DNA of 64,000 nucleotides, taken from contig NZ_JACZCQ010000002.1 of assembly GCF_014904705.1 (NCBI RefSeq), positions 186,001-250,000 of the forward strand, in the 5' to 3' direction. Shown one piece after another: positions 32,823 to 41,960 of the stretch (positions within the stretch are counted from its first letter, which is position 1; every line of letters begins with the position of its first letter). The stretch is from Nisaea sediminum (lineage in GTDB: Bacteria > Pseudomonadota > Alphaproteobacteria > Thalassobaculales > Thalassobaculaceae). The notes beneath the pieces are model-generated. The model was not told the origin of the DNA and ran no database searches. It was given only the letters and a program-made list of their open reading frames with translations. Made by a program: the position numbers and the translations under genes.

Positions 32823-33542
32823 TCAGCTTTCGAACACCAGTTGGAAGCGATCCGCGGCATAGCGGGCAATGCCGTACTCAATAGGTTTGCCGTCGGGCGT
32901 CACATTTATCGACTCGACGACCAGCACAGGACGGCTGCGCGGCTGCTGCAGCAGATCCGCGTCGGCAGCGTCCGGCATCCGGGCCGTCACGCGCGTGACC
33001 TTTCGGGTATATTCGCCATGGCCGAGCCGCGTCAGAACCTTGGTGATCGAATCCAGTTCCCTATGCAGATCCGCGAAGCCGGGCACGCGGACCGAGGGGA
33101 AATAGTGGCTGCCGACCGAGATCGGCCTGCCGTCTACCTCCCCGACTCGGTCGAGGCGCGTCAGCTTGCTCGATCTGGTGAGGCCGAGCTGCTTTAGGAT
33201 AGCGGGGTCTCCCTCTTCCTCCTGCAGCAGCAGAGTACGGCCACCCGGCGTGCGTTTCTGGCTCAAGACGTTGTCGGAGAAGCGGGTCTTCTTCGCGACG
33301 AGATAATCGAGCACATGCTCCTGGACGAAACTACCGCGCCCCTGCTCGACCCGGATCACGCCGTCTTCCGCCAGTTCGGAAACGGCCCGGCGTAACGTAT
33401 GCCGGTTGACCCCGTAAAGCTGCGAGAGCTCCGCCTCGGTCGGCAGCTTGCTGCCCGGTGCGTAGTGTCCGGAACGGATCGCGTCGGAGATATCGGTCGC
33501 GATCTGCCGCCAAATGGCCTGTCCGCTGTTGCGTTCGATCAA
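32823..33542 (-). CDS. phnF: GntR/HutC-family regulator of phosphonate metabolism (PhnF)
   Basis: This is a 239-residue transcription regulator. The N-terminal winged helix (IWRQIATDISDAIRSGHYAPGSKLPTEAELSQLYGVNRHTLRRAV) has the GntR fold, and a UTRA effector domain follows from about residue 95. It is divergent from phnG and shares a 128-base regulatory gap with it, as PhnF does in C-P lyase loci. It should repress the phn operon and respond to a phosphonate-pathway metabolite or phosphate state (inference). Confidence 0.9.
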   Translation of the reverse strand: MIERNSGQAIWRQIATDISDAIRSGHYAPGSKLPTEAELSQLYGVNRHTLRRAVSELAEDGVIRVEQGRGSFVQEHVLDYLVAKKTRFSDNVLSQKRTPGGRTLLLQEEEGDPAILKQLGLTRSSKLTRLDRVGEVDGRPISVGSHYFPSVRVPGFADLHRELDSITKVLTRLGHGEYTRKVTRVTARMPDAADADLLQQPRSRPVLVVESINVTPDGKPIEYGIARYAADRFQLVFES

Positions 33543-33621
33543 GGCGCCTCTCCAACAGTCATCAAAGTTTCATCCAGCCCCCATTGCGTGGAGCGTCGGG
33601 CGGGTCTATAACACATAAAGA

Positions 33622-33652
33622 TATAGACATCTAGACAAATTATGAATTTGTC
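33622..33652. promoter_or_regulatory. Probable PhnF operator region
   Basis: In the phnF-phnG gap two TAGAC half-sites (ATAGAC and CTAGAC) lie side by side, resembling HutC-subfamily GntR operators. They overlap a perfect 8-base inverted repeat GACAAATT-ATG-AATTTGTC (33634-33652). The region is AT-rich and sits 19 bases before the phnG start codon, a good place for repressor binding. No binding data; the call is by motif and position. Confidence 0.6.
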
Positions 33653-33670
33653 GAACAAAAGGACAAGCCG

Positions 33671-34132
33671 ATGGAACCGCAAGCCTCGCCGCCACACTCG
33701 AAAGAGCGCAAGCGCTGGATGTCCATTCTTGCGAAGGCGTCCTACGAAGATCTGAACAGCCTCTGGCAGAACCTCCCGGACAAACCTCAATGGAACCGGA
33801 TCCGCGCACCGGAAATCGGCATGGTGATGGTCCGCGGACGCATGGGCGGCACCGGAAATCGCTTCAATCTGGGCGAAATGACGGTCACGCGCTGCACGGT
33901 GGGACTGTCCTGCGGCCTCGTCGGACACGGCTATGTCTCCGGGCGCAATAAGGATCACGCAGAAGTCGCAGCCGTCATCGACGCGCTGATGCAGCGCAGG
34001 GAGCGCTCCGAGACCATCGAACATTCGATCATCAAGCCGCTCGAACTGCGGCATCTCGACCGGCGTAAGCAGGCCAGCCGCAAGGCGGCGGCGACCAAGG
34101 TCGAATTCTTCACCGTGGCACGGGAGAACTGA
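33671..34132 (+). CDS. phnG: C-P lyase complex subunit PhnG
   Basis: This is a 153-residue PhnG protein with the family pattern RWMSILAKASYEDL...VMVRGRMGGTGNRFNLGEMTVTRCTV, ending in a basic region. PhnG joins PhnH, PhnI and PhnJ in the carbon-phosphorus lyase core that converts methylphosphonate or other alkylphosphonates attached to ribose triphosphate. It is the first gene of the operon; phnH follows after four bases. Confidence 0.95.
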   Translation: MEPQASPPHSKERKRWMSILAKASYEDLNSLWQNLPDKPQWNRIRAPEIGMVMVRGRMGGTGNRFNLGEMTVTRCTVGLSCGLVGHGYVSGRNKDHAEVAAVIDALMQRRERSETIEHSIIKPLELRHLDRRKQASRKAAATKVEFFTVAREN

Positions 34133-34136
34133 GCCG

Positions 34137-34757
34137 ATGTCCGCCGACAATCTGGCCCACGCGCCGCATCTCACGCCCGGTTTCGCCGATACGGTGACGG
34201 AGTCCCAGCAGGTGTTCCGGCATCTTCTTGAAGCCATGGCCCGCCCCGGAACGGTGCAGACCATAGACATCGACCTTGAGGGTCCGAGCACGCTCGACCG
34301 AGCGGCAACGGCCATCGCCCTCGCCCTGGTCGATTTCGAGACGCCGCTCTATGTCTCCCCCGCCCTTTCGACGAATGCGGCGGAGACCTACCTGAAGTTC
34401 CACTGCGGCACGCGGATCACCGACGACCCGATGGAAGCCGCCTTCGCGATCCTCGATAAAGCGCCGGAGAGCCTTTCCGGCTTCAATTCGGGAACCGACG
34501 AGTATCCGGAGAACGGAGCGACCCTGCTGATCCAGGTCGATACCGTAGAAGCCGGCGGTCCGCTGGTTCTCAGCGGCCCCGGCATCAAGGACACGACGCG
34601 TCTCGACCTGCCGGACGTTCCCGCCGGCTTCTGGACCGTGCGCGCCGCGCAGCAGCGCTACTTCCCCCGCGGCATCGATCTGGTCTTCGTCTCGGGCGCC
34701 TCGATGGTGGCGATCCCCCGGACGACGACGGTCTCGCTCACGGCAGGAAAGGAATAG
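34137..34757 (+). CDS. phnH: C-P lyase complex subunit PhnH
   Basis: This is a 206-residue PhnH. The family markers are LTPGFADTVTESQQVFRHLLEAMARPG at the start and LSGPGIKDTTRLD in the middle, followed by FPRGIDLVFVSGASMVAIPRTT. PhnH is a structural subunit of the C-P lyase core with a PLP-transferase-like fold but no known catalysis. The gap to phnI is four bases. Confidence 0.95.
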   Translation: MSADNLAHAPHLTPGFADTVTESQQVFRHLLEAMARPGTVQTIDIDLEGPSTLDRAATAIALALVDFETPLYVSPALSTNAAETYLKFHCGTRITDDPMEAAFAILDKAPESLSGFNSGTDEYPENGATLLIQVDTVEAGGPLVLSGPGIKDTTRLDLPDVPAGFWTVRAAQQRYFPRGIDLVFVSGASMVAIPRTTTVSLTAGKE

Positions 34758-34761
34758 CGCT

Positions 34762-35880
34762 ATGTATGTAGCAGTCAAAGGCGGCGACAAGGCGATCGAG
34801 AACTCGCTGCGCTACCTCGCCGATATCCGCCGGGGCGACCGCAGGGTTCCGGAACTCTCCATCGCGCAGATCCGCGAACAACTTCCGCTCGCCGTCGACC
34901 GGGTGATGACCGAAGGTTCGCTCCACGACCCGGATCTGGCCGCACTCGCGATCAAGCAGGCGAATGGCGACATCCAGGAAGCCGTCTTCCTGCTCCGGGC
35001 CTACCGCACCACCCTGCCCCGGTTCGGCGCCTCGCTGCCGATCGATACCGCGAAGATGCAGATCCGCCGGCGGATATCCGCCACCTACAAGGATCTCCCC
35101 GGCGGCCAGATCCTCGGCCCGAGCTTCGACTATACGCACCGCTTGCTCGATTTCACGCTGGCGGCGAACGGCGAGACCAGGGAAGCGCCGAAATCGGACG
35201 AGCCGGTTCCGGAAGGCATGCCGCGGGTTGCCGACATCCTCGATCATGAGGGCCTGATCGAGCTCGAAATTCCCGACGACGAGGATGGAACGGTGCCGGA
35301 TCTCACCCGGGAGTCGATGAGCTTCCCGGCCGACCGGGCGACGCGCCTACAGAACCTGGCGCGCGGCGACGAGGGCTTCCTGCTCGCGCTCGGCTATTCG
35401 ACCCAGCGCGGCTTCGGCAATGCCCACCCCTTTGCCGGTGAGATCCGCATGGGAGAACTGCCCGTGTCTTTCGTGCCAGAGGAACTCGGATTCGAGATCG
35501 AGATCGGCGAGATCACCGTCACCGAATGCCAGATGGTCAACCAGTTCAAGGGCTCCTCGAAGGTGCCGCCGCAATTCACCCGCGGCTACGGCCTGACCTT
35601 CGGCCATTGCGAGCGCAAGGCGATGTCCATGGCGCTGGTCGACCGGGCGCTTCGGGCGCGGGAGTTCGGAGAGGAGATCGAGGCCCCGGCGCAGGACGAG
35701 GAATTCGTCCTCTACCATTCCGACAATGTCGAGGCCTCCGGCTTCGTCCAGCACCTCAAGCTTCCGCACTATGTCGATTTCCAGGGCGAACTCGTGACCG
35801 TGCGCGAGCTCCGCGCCGAGATCGAAGCGCGCGAGAAAGAGAACCGAACCGATGACGACGAACTGGCCGCGGCCGAGTAG
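34762..35880 (+). CDS. phnI: C-P lyase subunit PhnI
   Basis: This is a 372-residue PhnI with the usual start (MYVAVKGGDKAIENSLRYLADIRRGD) and the GYSTQRGFGNAHPFAGEIRMGELPV region. PhnI with PhnG, PhnH and PhnL replaces the adenine of ATP (or of another nucleoside triphosphate) by the phosphonate, giving alkyl-phosphonate ribose 5-triphosphate. Length is normal. It is encoded nine bases ahead of phnJ. Confidence 0.95.
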   Translation: MYVAVKGGDKAIENSLRYLADIRRGDRRVPELSIAQIREQLPLAVDRVMTEGSLHDPDLAALAIKQANGDIQEAVFLLRAYRTTLPRFGASLPIDTAKMQIRRRISATYKDLPGGQILGPSFDYTHRLLDFTLAANGETREAPKSDEPVPEGMPRVADILDHEGLIELEIPDDEDGTVPDLTRESMSFPADRATRLQNLARGDEGFLLALGYSTQRGFGNAHPFAGEIRMGELPVSFVPEELGFEIEIGEITVTECQMVNQFKGSSKVPPQFTRGYGLTFGHCERKAMSMALVDRALRAREFGEEIEAPAQDEEFVLYHSDNVEASGFVQHLKLPHYVDFQGELVTVRELRAEIEAREKENRTDDDELAAAE

Positions 35881-35889
35881 GACGAGAGC

Positions 35890-36837
35890 ATGAGCACCAA
35901 TCAAAGCCCCCAGCCCTGGCAGGCCCCGGAACACGACCAACCGGTCGCCCAGGTCGAGGGATACAACTTCGCCTATCTCGACGAGCAGACGAAGAGGATG
36001 ATCCGCCGCGCGATCCTGAAGGGCGTCGCGATCCCGGGCTACCAGGTCCCCTTCGGCAGCCGGGAAATGCCGCTGCCCTACGGCTGGGGTACCGGAGGGA
36101 TGCAGGTCACGGCCGCGGTGATCGGCCGCGACGACACGCTGAAAGTGATCGACCAGGGCGCGGACGACACGACGAACGCCGTGAACATCCGCCGCTTCTT
36201 CGCCAAGACGGCAGGCGTCGCGACCACCGAGAAGACCGCGGAGGCCACGGTCATCCAGACCCGGCACCGGATACCCGAGAAGCCGCTGACCGAGGAGCAG
36301 ATCCTCGTCTACCAGGTGCCTATCCCCGAGCCGCTGCGCTGGGTCGAGCCGCGCGAGACCGAGACGCGCAAGATGCATGCGCTCGAGGAATACGGCGTCA
36401 TGCATGTCAGCCTCTACGAGAGCATCGCGCGCTTCGGCCGCATCACCACCTCCTACAACTACCCGGTCCAGGTGAACGGCCGCTATATCATGGCGCCGAG
36501 CCCAATCCCGAAATTCGACAATCCGAAAATGCACCAGATGGCCGCGCTGCAGCTGTTCGGCGCCGGGCGCGAGAAGCGGATCTACGCCGTGCCGCCCTAT
36601 ACCGACGTGAAGAGCCTCGATTTCGAGGACCATCCCTTCACCATCCAGTCCTGGGAAGACACATGCGCGCTCTGCGGCGCCGATGACAGCTATCTCGACG
36701 AGGTCATCACCGACGATGCAGGCGGCAAGATGTATGTCTGCTCGGACAGCGACTATTGCGCGGAGCGCCGCGAGGCAGGCCATGTCGGCCACCTGGGCGT
36801 TCCGGCAGGCACCGAAACGAAGGGAGATGCCCAATGA
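35890..36837 (+). CDS. phnJ: C-P lyase catalytic subunit PhnJ (radical SAM)
   Basis: This is a 315-residue PhnJ, the radical AdoMet enzyme that breaks the carbon-phosphorus bond. The four key cysteines C259, C262, C284 and C290 have the same spacing as in the E. coli enzyme (CxxC, then C and C six apart), serving the [4Fe-4S] cluster and the active-site thiyl. The N-terminus also has the conserved GYNFAYLDEQTKRMIRRAILKG. The stop overlaps the phnK start. Confidence 0.95.
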   Translation: MSTNQSPQPWQAPEHDQPVAQVEGYNFAYLDEQTKRMIRRAILKGVAIPGYQVPFGSREMPLPYGWGTGGMQVTAAVIGRDDTLKVIDQGADDTTNAVNIRRFFAKTAGVATTEKTAEATVIQTRHRIPEKPLTEEQILVYQVPIPEPLRWVEPRETETRKMHALEEYGVMHVSLYESIARFGRITTSYNYPVQVNGRYIMAPSPIPKFDNPKMHQMAALQLFGAGREKRIYAVPPYTDVKSLDFEDHPFTIQSWEDTCALCGADDSYLDEVITDDAGGKMYVCSDSDYCAERREAGHVGHLGVPAGTETKGDAQ

Positions 36838-37622
36838 CGGCACGGCGCGAGGACGGTCCCCTGCTCCAGGTCGAGGGCGTCACCCAGAAATACGGCCAGA
36901 ATATAGGCTGCCAGGACGTCAGCTTCTCCCTTTATCCGGGCGAGGTGCTGGGCATCGTCGGCGAGTCCGGTTCTGGCAAGTCGACCCTGCTGCGCTGCGC
37001 CTCCGGGCTGATGCAGCCGACCGAGGGAATCGTGCGGTTCAACACCCGCGTCGACGGCTTGCAGGACATCTACGCCCTTTCGGAGGCCGAGCGGCGCATG
37101 CTGATGCGGACCGACTGGGGGATCATCTACCAGAACGCCCGCGACGGGTTGCGGATGAACGTCTCCGCCGGCGCCAATGTCGGCGAGCGGCTGATGGCGG
37201 TCGGCGAACGGCATTACGAGACCATTCGCGAGACCTCTTCGGAATGGCTTGAGAAGGTCGAGATGGATCTCGGCCGCATGGACGATCTGCCGCGCACCTT
37301 CTCCGGCGGCATGCAGCAACGCCTGCAGATCGCCCGCAACCTCGTGACCAAGCCGCGCCTCGTCTTCATGGACGAGCCGACCAGCGGGCTCGACGTCTCG
37401 GTCCAGGCCCGCCTGCTGGACCTCGTCCGCGGTCTCGTGCGCCAGCTCGGCATCGCCTGCATCATCGTGACCCACGATCTCGGCGTCGTCCGCCTGCTCT
37501 CCGACCGGTTGATGGTGATGCGCCGCGGCAAGGTCGTCGAACAGGGCCTGACAGACCAGGTGCTCGACGATCCGCAGCACGCCTATACCCAGCTTCTCGT
37601 CTCCTCGATCCTGCCGGTGTGA
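36834..37622 (+). CDS. phnK: C-P lyase ATP-binding protein PhnK
   Basis: This is a 262-residue ABC-type ATPase. It has Walker [10 protein letters not shown], signature [15 protein letters not shown], Walker [14 protein letters not shown] and the H-loop THD. It resembles oligopeptide-type ATPases but binds the C-P lyase core instead of a permease. The ATG at 36834 overlaps the phnJ stop (ATGA); an in-frame upstream extension of 26 codons lies inside phnJ and is rejected. Confidence 0.94.
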   Translation: MTARREDGPLLQVEGVTQKYGQNIGCQDVSFSLYPGEVLGIVGESGSGKSTLLRCASGLMQPTEGIVRFNTRVDGLQDIYALSEAERRMLMRTDWGIIYQNARDGLRMNVSAGANVGERLMAVGERHYETIRETSSEWLEKVEMDLGRMDDLPRTFSGGMQQRLQIARNLVTKPRLVFMDEPTSGLDVSVQARLLDLVRGLVRQLGIACIIVTHDLGVVRLLSDRLMVMRRGKVVEQGLTDQVLDDPQHAYTQLLVSSILPV

Positions 37623-37626
37623 TCCG

Positions 37627-38337
37627 ATGACCGAAAATCCGAACGAAATGATCCGCGTCGAAAGCCTGGTGAAGCGTTTCACCCTGCACAATCAGGGCGG
37701 CGTCACGCTGACGGTGCTGGAGAACGTCTCGCTCTCCGTCGAGAAGGGCGAATGCGTGATCCTCGCGGGGCCCTCGGGCGCCGGGAAATCGACGCTGCTG
37801 CGCTCTCTCTACGCCAACTACCTGCCGCAGCAGGGCAGCGTCTCGATCCGCCATGACGGAGAGATGGTCGATCTGGTGACCGCCCCGCCGCATGTCGTGC
37901 TCGATATCCGCGCGCGCACGCTCGGCTATGTCAGCCAGTTCCTGCGCGTCATCCCCCGGGTCACGACGCTCGATCTCGTGATGGAGCCCCTGCTCTCCCG
38001 CGGGATGAACGAGATTGCCGCGCGCGAGAAGGCTGCCACGCTGCTGGCCCGCCTGCGCATTCCGGAGAGCCTCTGGTCCCTGCCACCCGCGACCTTTTCC
38101 GGCGGGGAACAGCAGCGGGTGAATATCGCCATGACCATGGTGCAAGATTATCCTGTATTGCTGCTCGACGAGCCGACGGCCTCCCTAGATGCGGAGAACC
38201 GTCAGACCGTGGTCGACCTGATCAACGAGGCGCGCGAGGCCGGCTCGGCCATCGTCGGGATCTTCCATGACGAGCAGGTTCGCGAGGCCGTCGGGACCCG
38301 CACCTATACCCTTGAAGAAGCGAGGAAAGCAGCGTGA
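37627..38337 (+). CDS. phnL: C-P lyase ATP-binding protein PhnL
   Basis: This is a 236-residue ABC-type ATPase of the PhnL group with Walker [10 protein letters not shown], signature [13 protein letters not shown], Walker [13 protein letters not shown] and HD. With PhnK it forms the ATPase pair of the C-P lyase complex. The stop overlaps the phnM start by four bases. Confidence 0.94.
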   Translation: MTENPNEMIRVESLVKRFTLHNQGGVTLTVLENVSLSVEKGECVILAGPSGAGKSTLLRSLYANYLPQQGSVSIRHDGEMVDLVTAPPHVVLDIRARTLGYVSQFLRVIPRVTTLDLVMEPLLSRGMNEIAAREKAATLLARLRIPESLWSLPPATFSGGEQQRVNIAMTMVQDYPVLLLDEPTASLDAENRQTVVDLINEAREAGSAIVGIFHDEQVREAVGTRTYTLEEARKAA

Positions 38338-39491
38338 GCAAGACCGAAACGCCGGATGCCGTGCTGACCAACGCGAGGATCATCCTCGCAGATGGAGAAC
38401 TTCATGGCACCGTGACCGTCCGGGGCGACCGGATCGAGGACGTCTCGGAAGGAACGGTCTCGATGCCGGGCGCGATCGATTACGAGGGAGACTTCCTGAT
38501 TGCCGGGCTCGTCGAACTGCACACGGACAATCTCGAAAAGCACCTGATCCCGCGCCCCAAGGTGCACTGGCCCGTCGTCTCCGCCCTGATGGCCCACGAC
38601 GCCCAAGTCGCGGCGGCCGGCATCACCACGGTGCTGGACGCGGTCGCGGTCGGCGGCACGGTGAAGGACGATGCGCGCGACGAGATCCTGACGGAATCCG
38701 CGAACTCGATCCACGAGGCGAACGAGAGCGGCATGCTGCGCGCCGACCATTTCCTGCATATGCGCTGCGAGGTCGGCAATCCGCGCGCGGTCGAGCTGTT
38801 CGAGCCGTTCAAGGACGACCCGCTGGTACGGCTGGTTTCCCTGATGGACCATACGCCGGGCCAGCGCCAGTTTGTCGATATCGAAAAACTGAAGATCTAC
38901 TACACCGGCAAGCACGCCATGAGCGACGCCGAGTTCGACGCCATGGTCGAGGACCGCAAGAAGAACCAGGTGCTCTATTGCGACAAGCACCGAAGGATCA
39001 TCGCCGCCGCCTGCGCCGAACGCGGCATCATCACCGCGAGCCACGACGATGCGACAGCGGAGCATGTTGACGAGGCGCACGAACTCGGCCTCACCATCAG
39101 CGAATTCCCGACCTCGCTCGAAGCGGCAATCCATGCCCGCAAGAAGGGCTTGGCCAATATCATGGGCGGACCGAACGTGGTGCGCGGAGGCTCCCATTCC
39201 GGAAACGTGTCGGCCGGAGAACTGGCGGAGGCCGGCGTGCTCGACGCGCTTTCCTCCGATTACGTGCCGGCAAGCCTGTTGCACGGCGCCTTCCTGCTGC
39301 ACGAGTGGCACGGCCTGCCCTTGCCCGAAGCGCTGGCAACGGTCACGCGCAATCCAGCCCGGATGGTCGGGCTCGACGACCGCGGCGAGATCGCACCGGG
39401 CAAACGCGCCGATCTGATCCGCGTCCGCCGGGCGAAGGACGGCACGCCGATCATCCGCAAGGTCATGCGCTCCGGCATCCGGGTCGCCTAA
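38334..39491 (+). CDS. phnM: Phosphonate metabolism diphosphatase PhnM
   Basis: This is a 385-residue amidohydrolase-fold PhnM, alpha-D-ribose 1-methylphosphonate 5-triphosphate diphosphatase. Metal-binding features include [13 protein letters not shown] near the N-terminus, ITASHDDAT in the middle and the [26 protein letters not shown]-terminal strand. It removes pyrophosphate before PhnJ acts. It is the last of the seven core genes; a hexapeptide transferase gene follows after 28 bases. Confidence 0.94.
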   Translation: MSKTETPDAVLTNARIILADGELHGTVTVRGDRIEDVSEGTVSMPGAIDYEGDFLIAGLVELHTDNLEKHLIPRPKVHWPVVSALMAHDAQVAAAGITTVLDAVAVGGTVKDDARDEILTESANSIHEANESGMLRADHFLHMRCEVGNPRAVELFEPFKDDPLVRLVSLMDHTPGQRQFVDIEKLKIYYTGKHAMSDAEFDAMVEDRKKNQVLYCDKHRRIIAAACAERGIITASHDDATAEHVDEAHELGLTISEFPTSLEAAIHARKKGLANIMGGPNVVRGGSHSGNVSAGELAEAGVLDALSSDYVPASLLHGAFLLHEWHGLPLPEALATVTRNPARMVGLDDRGEIAPGKRADLIRVRRAKDGTPIIRKVMRSGIRVA

Positions 39492-39519
39492 ATAAGTCTT
39501 TCAGAAGCGAGTAAGTGAG

Positions 39520-40134
39520 ATGGGACAGAAGAAGCTCTCCCCGATGCCGAGCGTGCACGAAACCGCAGAGGTGCGGGACTCGGAGCTCGGCTCCTGGACC
39601 GAAATTGGCGCCCGCACCTCCTTCATCGAGAGCGAGCTCGGGGATTACTCCTATGTCGTCAATGACAGCGACGTCATCTACACGACAATAGGAAAATTCT
39701 GCTCGATCGCCTCGCATACTCGGATCAATCCCGGCAACCATCCGAGCTGGCGCGCCTCGCAGCATCATTTCCTCTACCGCAGCGCCGCCTATGACATGGG
39801 GCCGGACGATGTCGCGTTCTTCGACTGGCGACGCCAGCATCATTGCACGATCGGACACGATGTCTGGATCGGTCACGGCGCGACTGTGCTCGCGGGCGTG
39901 AATGTCGGCACAGGCGCGGTGATTGCGGCTGGCGCCGTCGTCAGCAAGGACGTTGCCCCCTATACGATCGTCGGCGGCGTCCCGTCGAAGGAGATCAAGC
40001 GGCGGGTCGACGAAGCCACCGCCGAAGGCCTCATGGAACTCGCCTGGTGGGATTGGCCGCACGAATTGCTGGCCGAACGCATGGGTGACTTCCGTGCTCT
40101 CTCCGCCGCGGAGTTCCTCGCCAAATATCGTTAA
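39520..40134 (+). CDS. Phosphonate-locus hexapeptide-repeat acetyltransferase
   Basis: This is a 204-residue left-handed beta-helix transferase with hexapeptide repeats ([36 protein letters not shown], then [45 protein letters not shown]). It belongs to the transferase family regularly found at the end of phn operons, possibly in the role PhnO plays elsewhere (acetylation of aminoalkylphosphonates). The exact substrate is not shown by the sequence. Confidence 0.88.
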   Translation: MGQKKLSPMPSVHETAEVRDSELGSWTEIGARTSFIESELGDYSYVVNDSDVIYTTIGKFCSIASHTRINPGNHPSWRASQHHFLYRSAAYDMGPDDVAFFDWRRQHHCTIGHDVWIGHGATVLAGVNVGTGAVIAAGAVVSKDVAPYTIVGGVPSKEIKRRVDEATAEGLMELAWWDWPHELLAERMGDFRALSAAEFLAKYR

Positions 40135-40170
40135 AAAACGATTCTTTCGTCGGAATTTACCGACCGCCTC

Positions 40171-40722
40171 TTATCGCGTGAAAAGCGCCGCAAAAGCCTC
40201 GATCGATTCAGCGAGCGGCCGGTCGTTGCGGAATTTCACCACACCGGGGCCTTCGAGCGCGAATGCCTCGGCGCGCTCCAGCCGTTTCTGAATATCTTCC
40301 TCGCTCTCCCGCCCGCGATTTCTGAGCCGCGCTTCGAGAATTGTCCGGGGTACCTTGATGTCGATCACACGGACATCGTCATACCGCGCACGCGCCTCCT
40401 CGATCACCGAGCGCGAGACATTCACGATGACATGCGCGCCCCGGGCCAGGTCATCCTCCAACGCGACCGGAATGCCATAGAAAAGCCCGTGCGCGCCCCA
40501 GCTCAGGGCATAGGCGCCGGCAGACCTCCGCGCCTCGAAATCCTCGACGGAAACCGGGATGTGGTCCTCTCCTCCGGCCTCTGCCGGACGGGTGATCTCT
40601 CTTCGCACGAAGACATGGGCCTGGCTATCTATCAGGCGCTCCTTGGCGCCTTCCAGCAGGCTGTCCTTGCCGGCGCCGGACGGGCCGACGACCAGCCAGA
40701 GGATTCCGGTCTCGTTCTTCAT
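40171..40722 (-). CDS. phnN: Ribose 1,5-bisphosphokinase PhnN
   Basis: This is a 183-residue P-loop kinase (Walker A VVGPSGAGKDSL, near residue 11) of the guanylate kinase-like PhnN family. It makes phosphoribosyl pyrophosphate from ribose 1,5-bisphosphate, the last step of the C-P lyase pathway. It is convergent with the phn operon's acetyltransferase gene, so it is transcribed separately. Confidence 0.92.
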   Translation of the reverse strand: MKNETGILWLVVGPSGAGKDSLLEGAKERLIDSQAHVFVRREITRPAEAGGEDHIPVSVEDFEARRSAGAYALSWGAHGLFYGIPVALEDDLARGAHVIVNVSRSVIEEARARYDDVRVIDIKVPRTILEARLRNRGRESEEDIQKRLERAEAFALEGPGVVKFRNDRPLAESIEAFAALFTR

Positions 40723-40931
40723 CGGGATTGCTCACGCGGTAGGATACACCCCTCCTCTAGTAGCCGGTCCAAAGGGCGGAGGCGAGCCCCTGCGGCGGTT
40801 TCTTCCGTCTTTTCATCTAGCTGTCACATGTGCCTGCGGACGCATGCTGCGCGCACCCCGACGAATTCGGCGGCGAAATCGTGCGCATTCGGCACTTTCG
40901 GATATTTCAGACCCAAACTAATCTCCGGACC

Positions 40932-41960
40932 ATGACAGAAGCACTCGATTATGTGATGGGCGACCGCCGCCCCGAAGACGGCAAGCTCCTCCAGGTGGCG
41001 CCGGGCATCCACTGGCTGCGGCTGCCACTGCCCTTTTCGCTCGACCATGTGAATCTCTACCTGCTGGAAGACGATGCTGGGTGGGTCATTGTCGATTGCG
41101 GCCTGAACTCCGAGAACTGCCGGACCGCCTGGACACGGATCCTCGAGGACGTGATCGGCAACGACCCGGTGCAGGCCATCGTCGGCACCCATTTTCATCC
41201 CGACCATGTCGGCCTCGCGGGCTGGCTCCAGGACCGGACCGGCGCCCCGCTCTGGATGAGCCGGACGGAATGGCTCAACGCAAGGGCCTATTACCTCGAT
41301 ACCTCGGATGATTTCGTCGACCAGATGGTCGGTTTCTATGGCCGGCTCGGCCTCGGCGAGGCCAGCGGCGAGATGCGGAAAATCGGCAATGAGTACCGCA
41401 AGCTCGTTTCCCCCATCCCGCCCTCGTTCAACCGGATCGGCCCGGACACATTGCTGAAAATCGGTGGACGGGTCTGGAAGCCTTATTTCGGCGCCGGCCA
41501 CTCGCCGGACCATGTCTGCCTCTATTCCCAGACGGACAACATCATGCTCGGCGGCGATCTCCTGCTGCCCCGGATCACGCCGATCATCGCCGTCTGGTGG
41601 ACCGAACCGGATGCGAACCCGCTGCAGGACTTCCTGAATTTCCTTGCCCGCATGGAAGGCAGCGCTGACGAGATGCTGGTCCTGCCCGGCCATGACGGCC
41701 CTTACCGGGGCATCAATTTCCGGATCGGCGCCCTGAGAAGCCATCACGATCAGCGGCTGGAAGAAGCCGCGGCCGCCTGCGCCCGCCCCGGCTCGGCGGC
41801 GGAGATCATGCGCGCGCTCTTCACCCGCGAACTGGATCTGCACCAGACCCGCTTCGCCATCGGCGAGACCCTGGCACATCTCCATCTGCTGATGCAGGAC
41901 GGCGAGGTCCGGCGGGAGCTCGGCGACGACGGGACCTATCGTTTCGAACGCGCCGCCTAG
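40932..41960 (+). CDS. MBL-fold metallo-hydrolase
   Basis: This is a 342-residue metallo-beta-lactamase-fold hydrolase. The dinuclear zinc motif HFHPDH has H87, H89, D91 and H92, and AGHSPDHVCLY and VLPGHDGPYRG supply the later ligands. A C-terminal helical domain (LEEAAAACARPGSAAEIMRALF...HLHLLMQDGEV) resembles the dinitrophenyl/hydroxyacylglutathione hydrolase-like group with a winged-helix-type tail. The start at 40932 is chosen because the domain begins there. It converges on pxpC with a four-base overlap. The substrate is unknown. Confidence 0.85.
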   Translation: MTEALDYVMGDRRPEDGKLLQVAPGIHWLRLPLPFSLDHVNLYLLEDDAGWVIVDCGLNSENCRTAWTRILEDVIGNDPVQAIVGTHFHPDHVGLAGWLQDRTGAPLWMSRTEWLNARAYYLDTSDDFVDQMVGFYGRLGLGEASGEMRKIGNEYRKLVSPIPPSFNRIGPDTLLKIGGRVWKPYFGAGHSPDHVCLYSQTDNIMLGGDLLLPRITPIIAVWWTEPDANPLQDFLNFLARMEGSADEMLVLPGHDGPYRGINFRIGALRSHHDQRLEEAAAACARPGSAAEIMRALFTRELDLHQTRFAIGETLAHLHLLMQDGEVRRELGDDGTYRFERAA

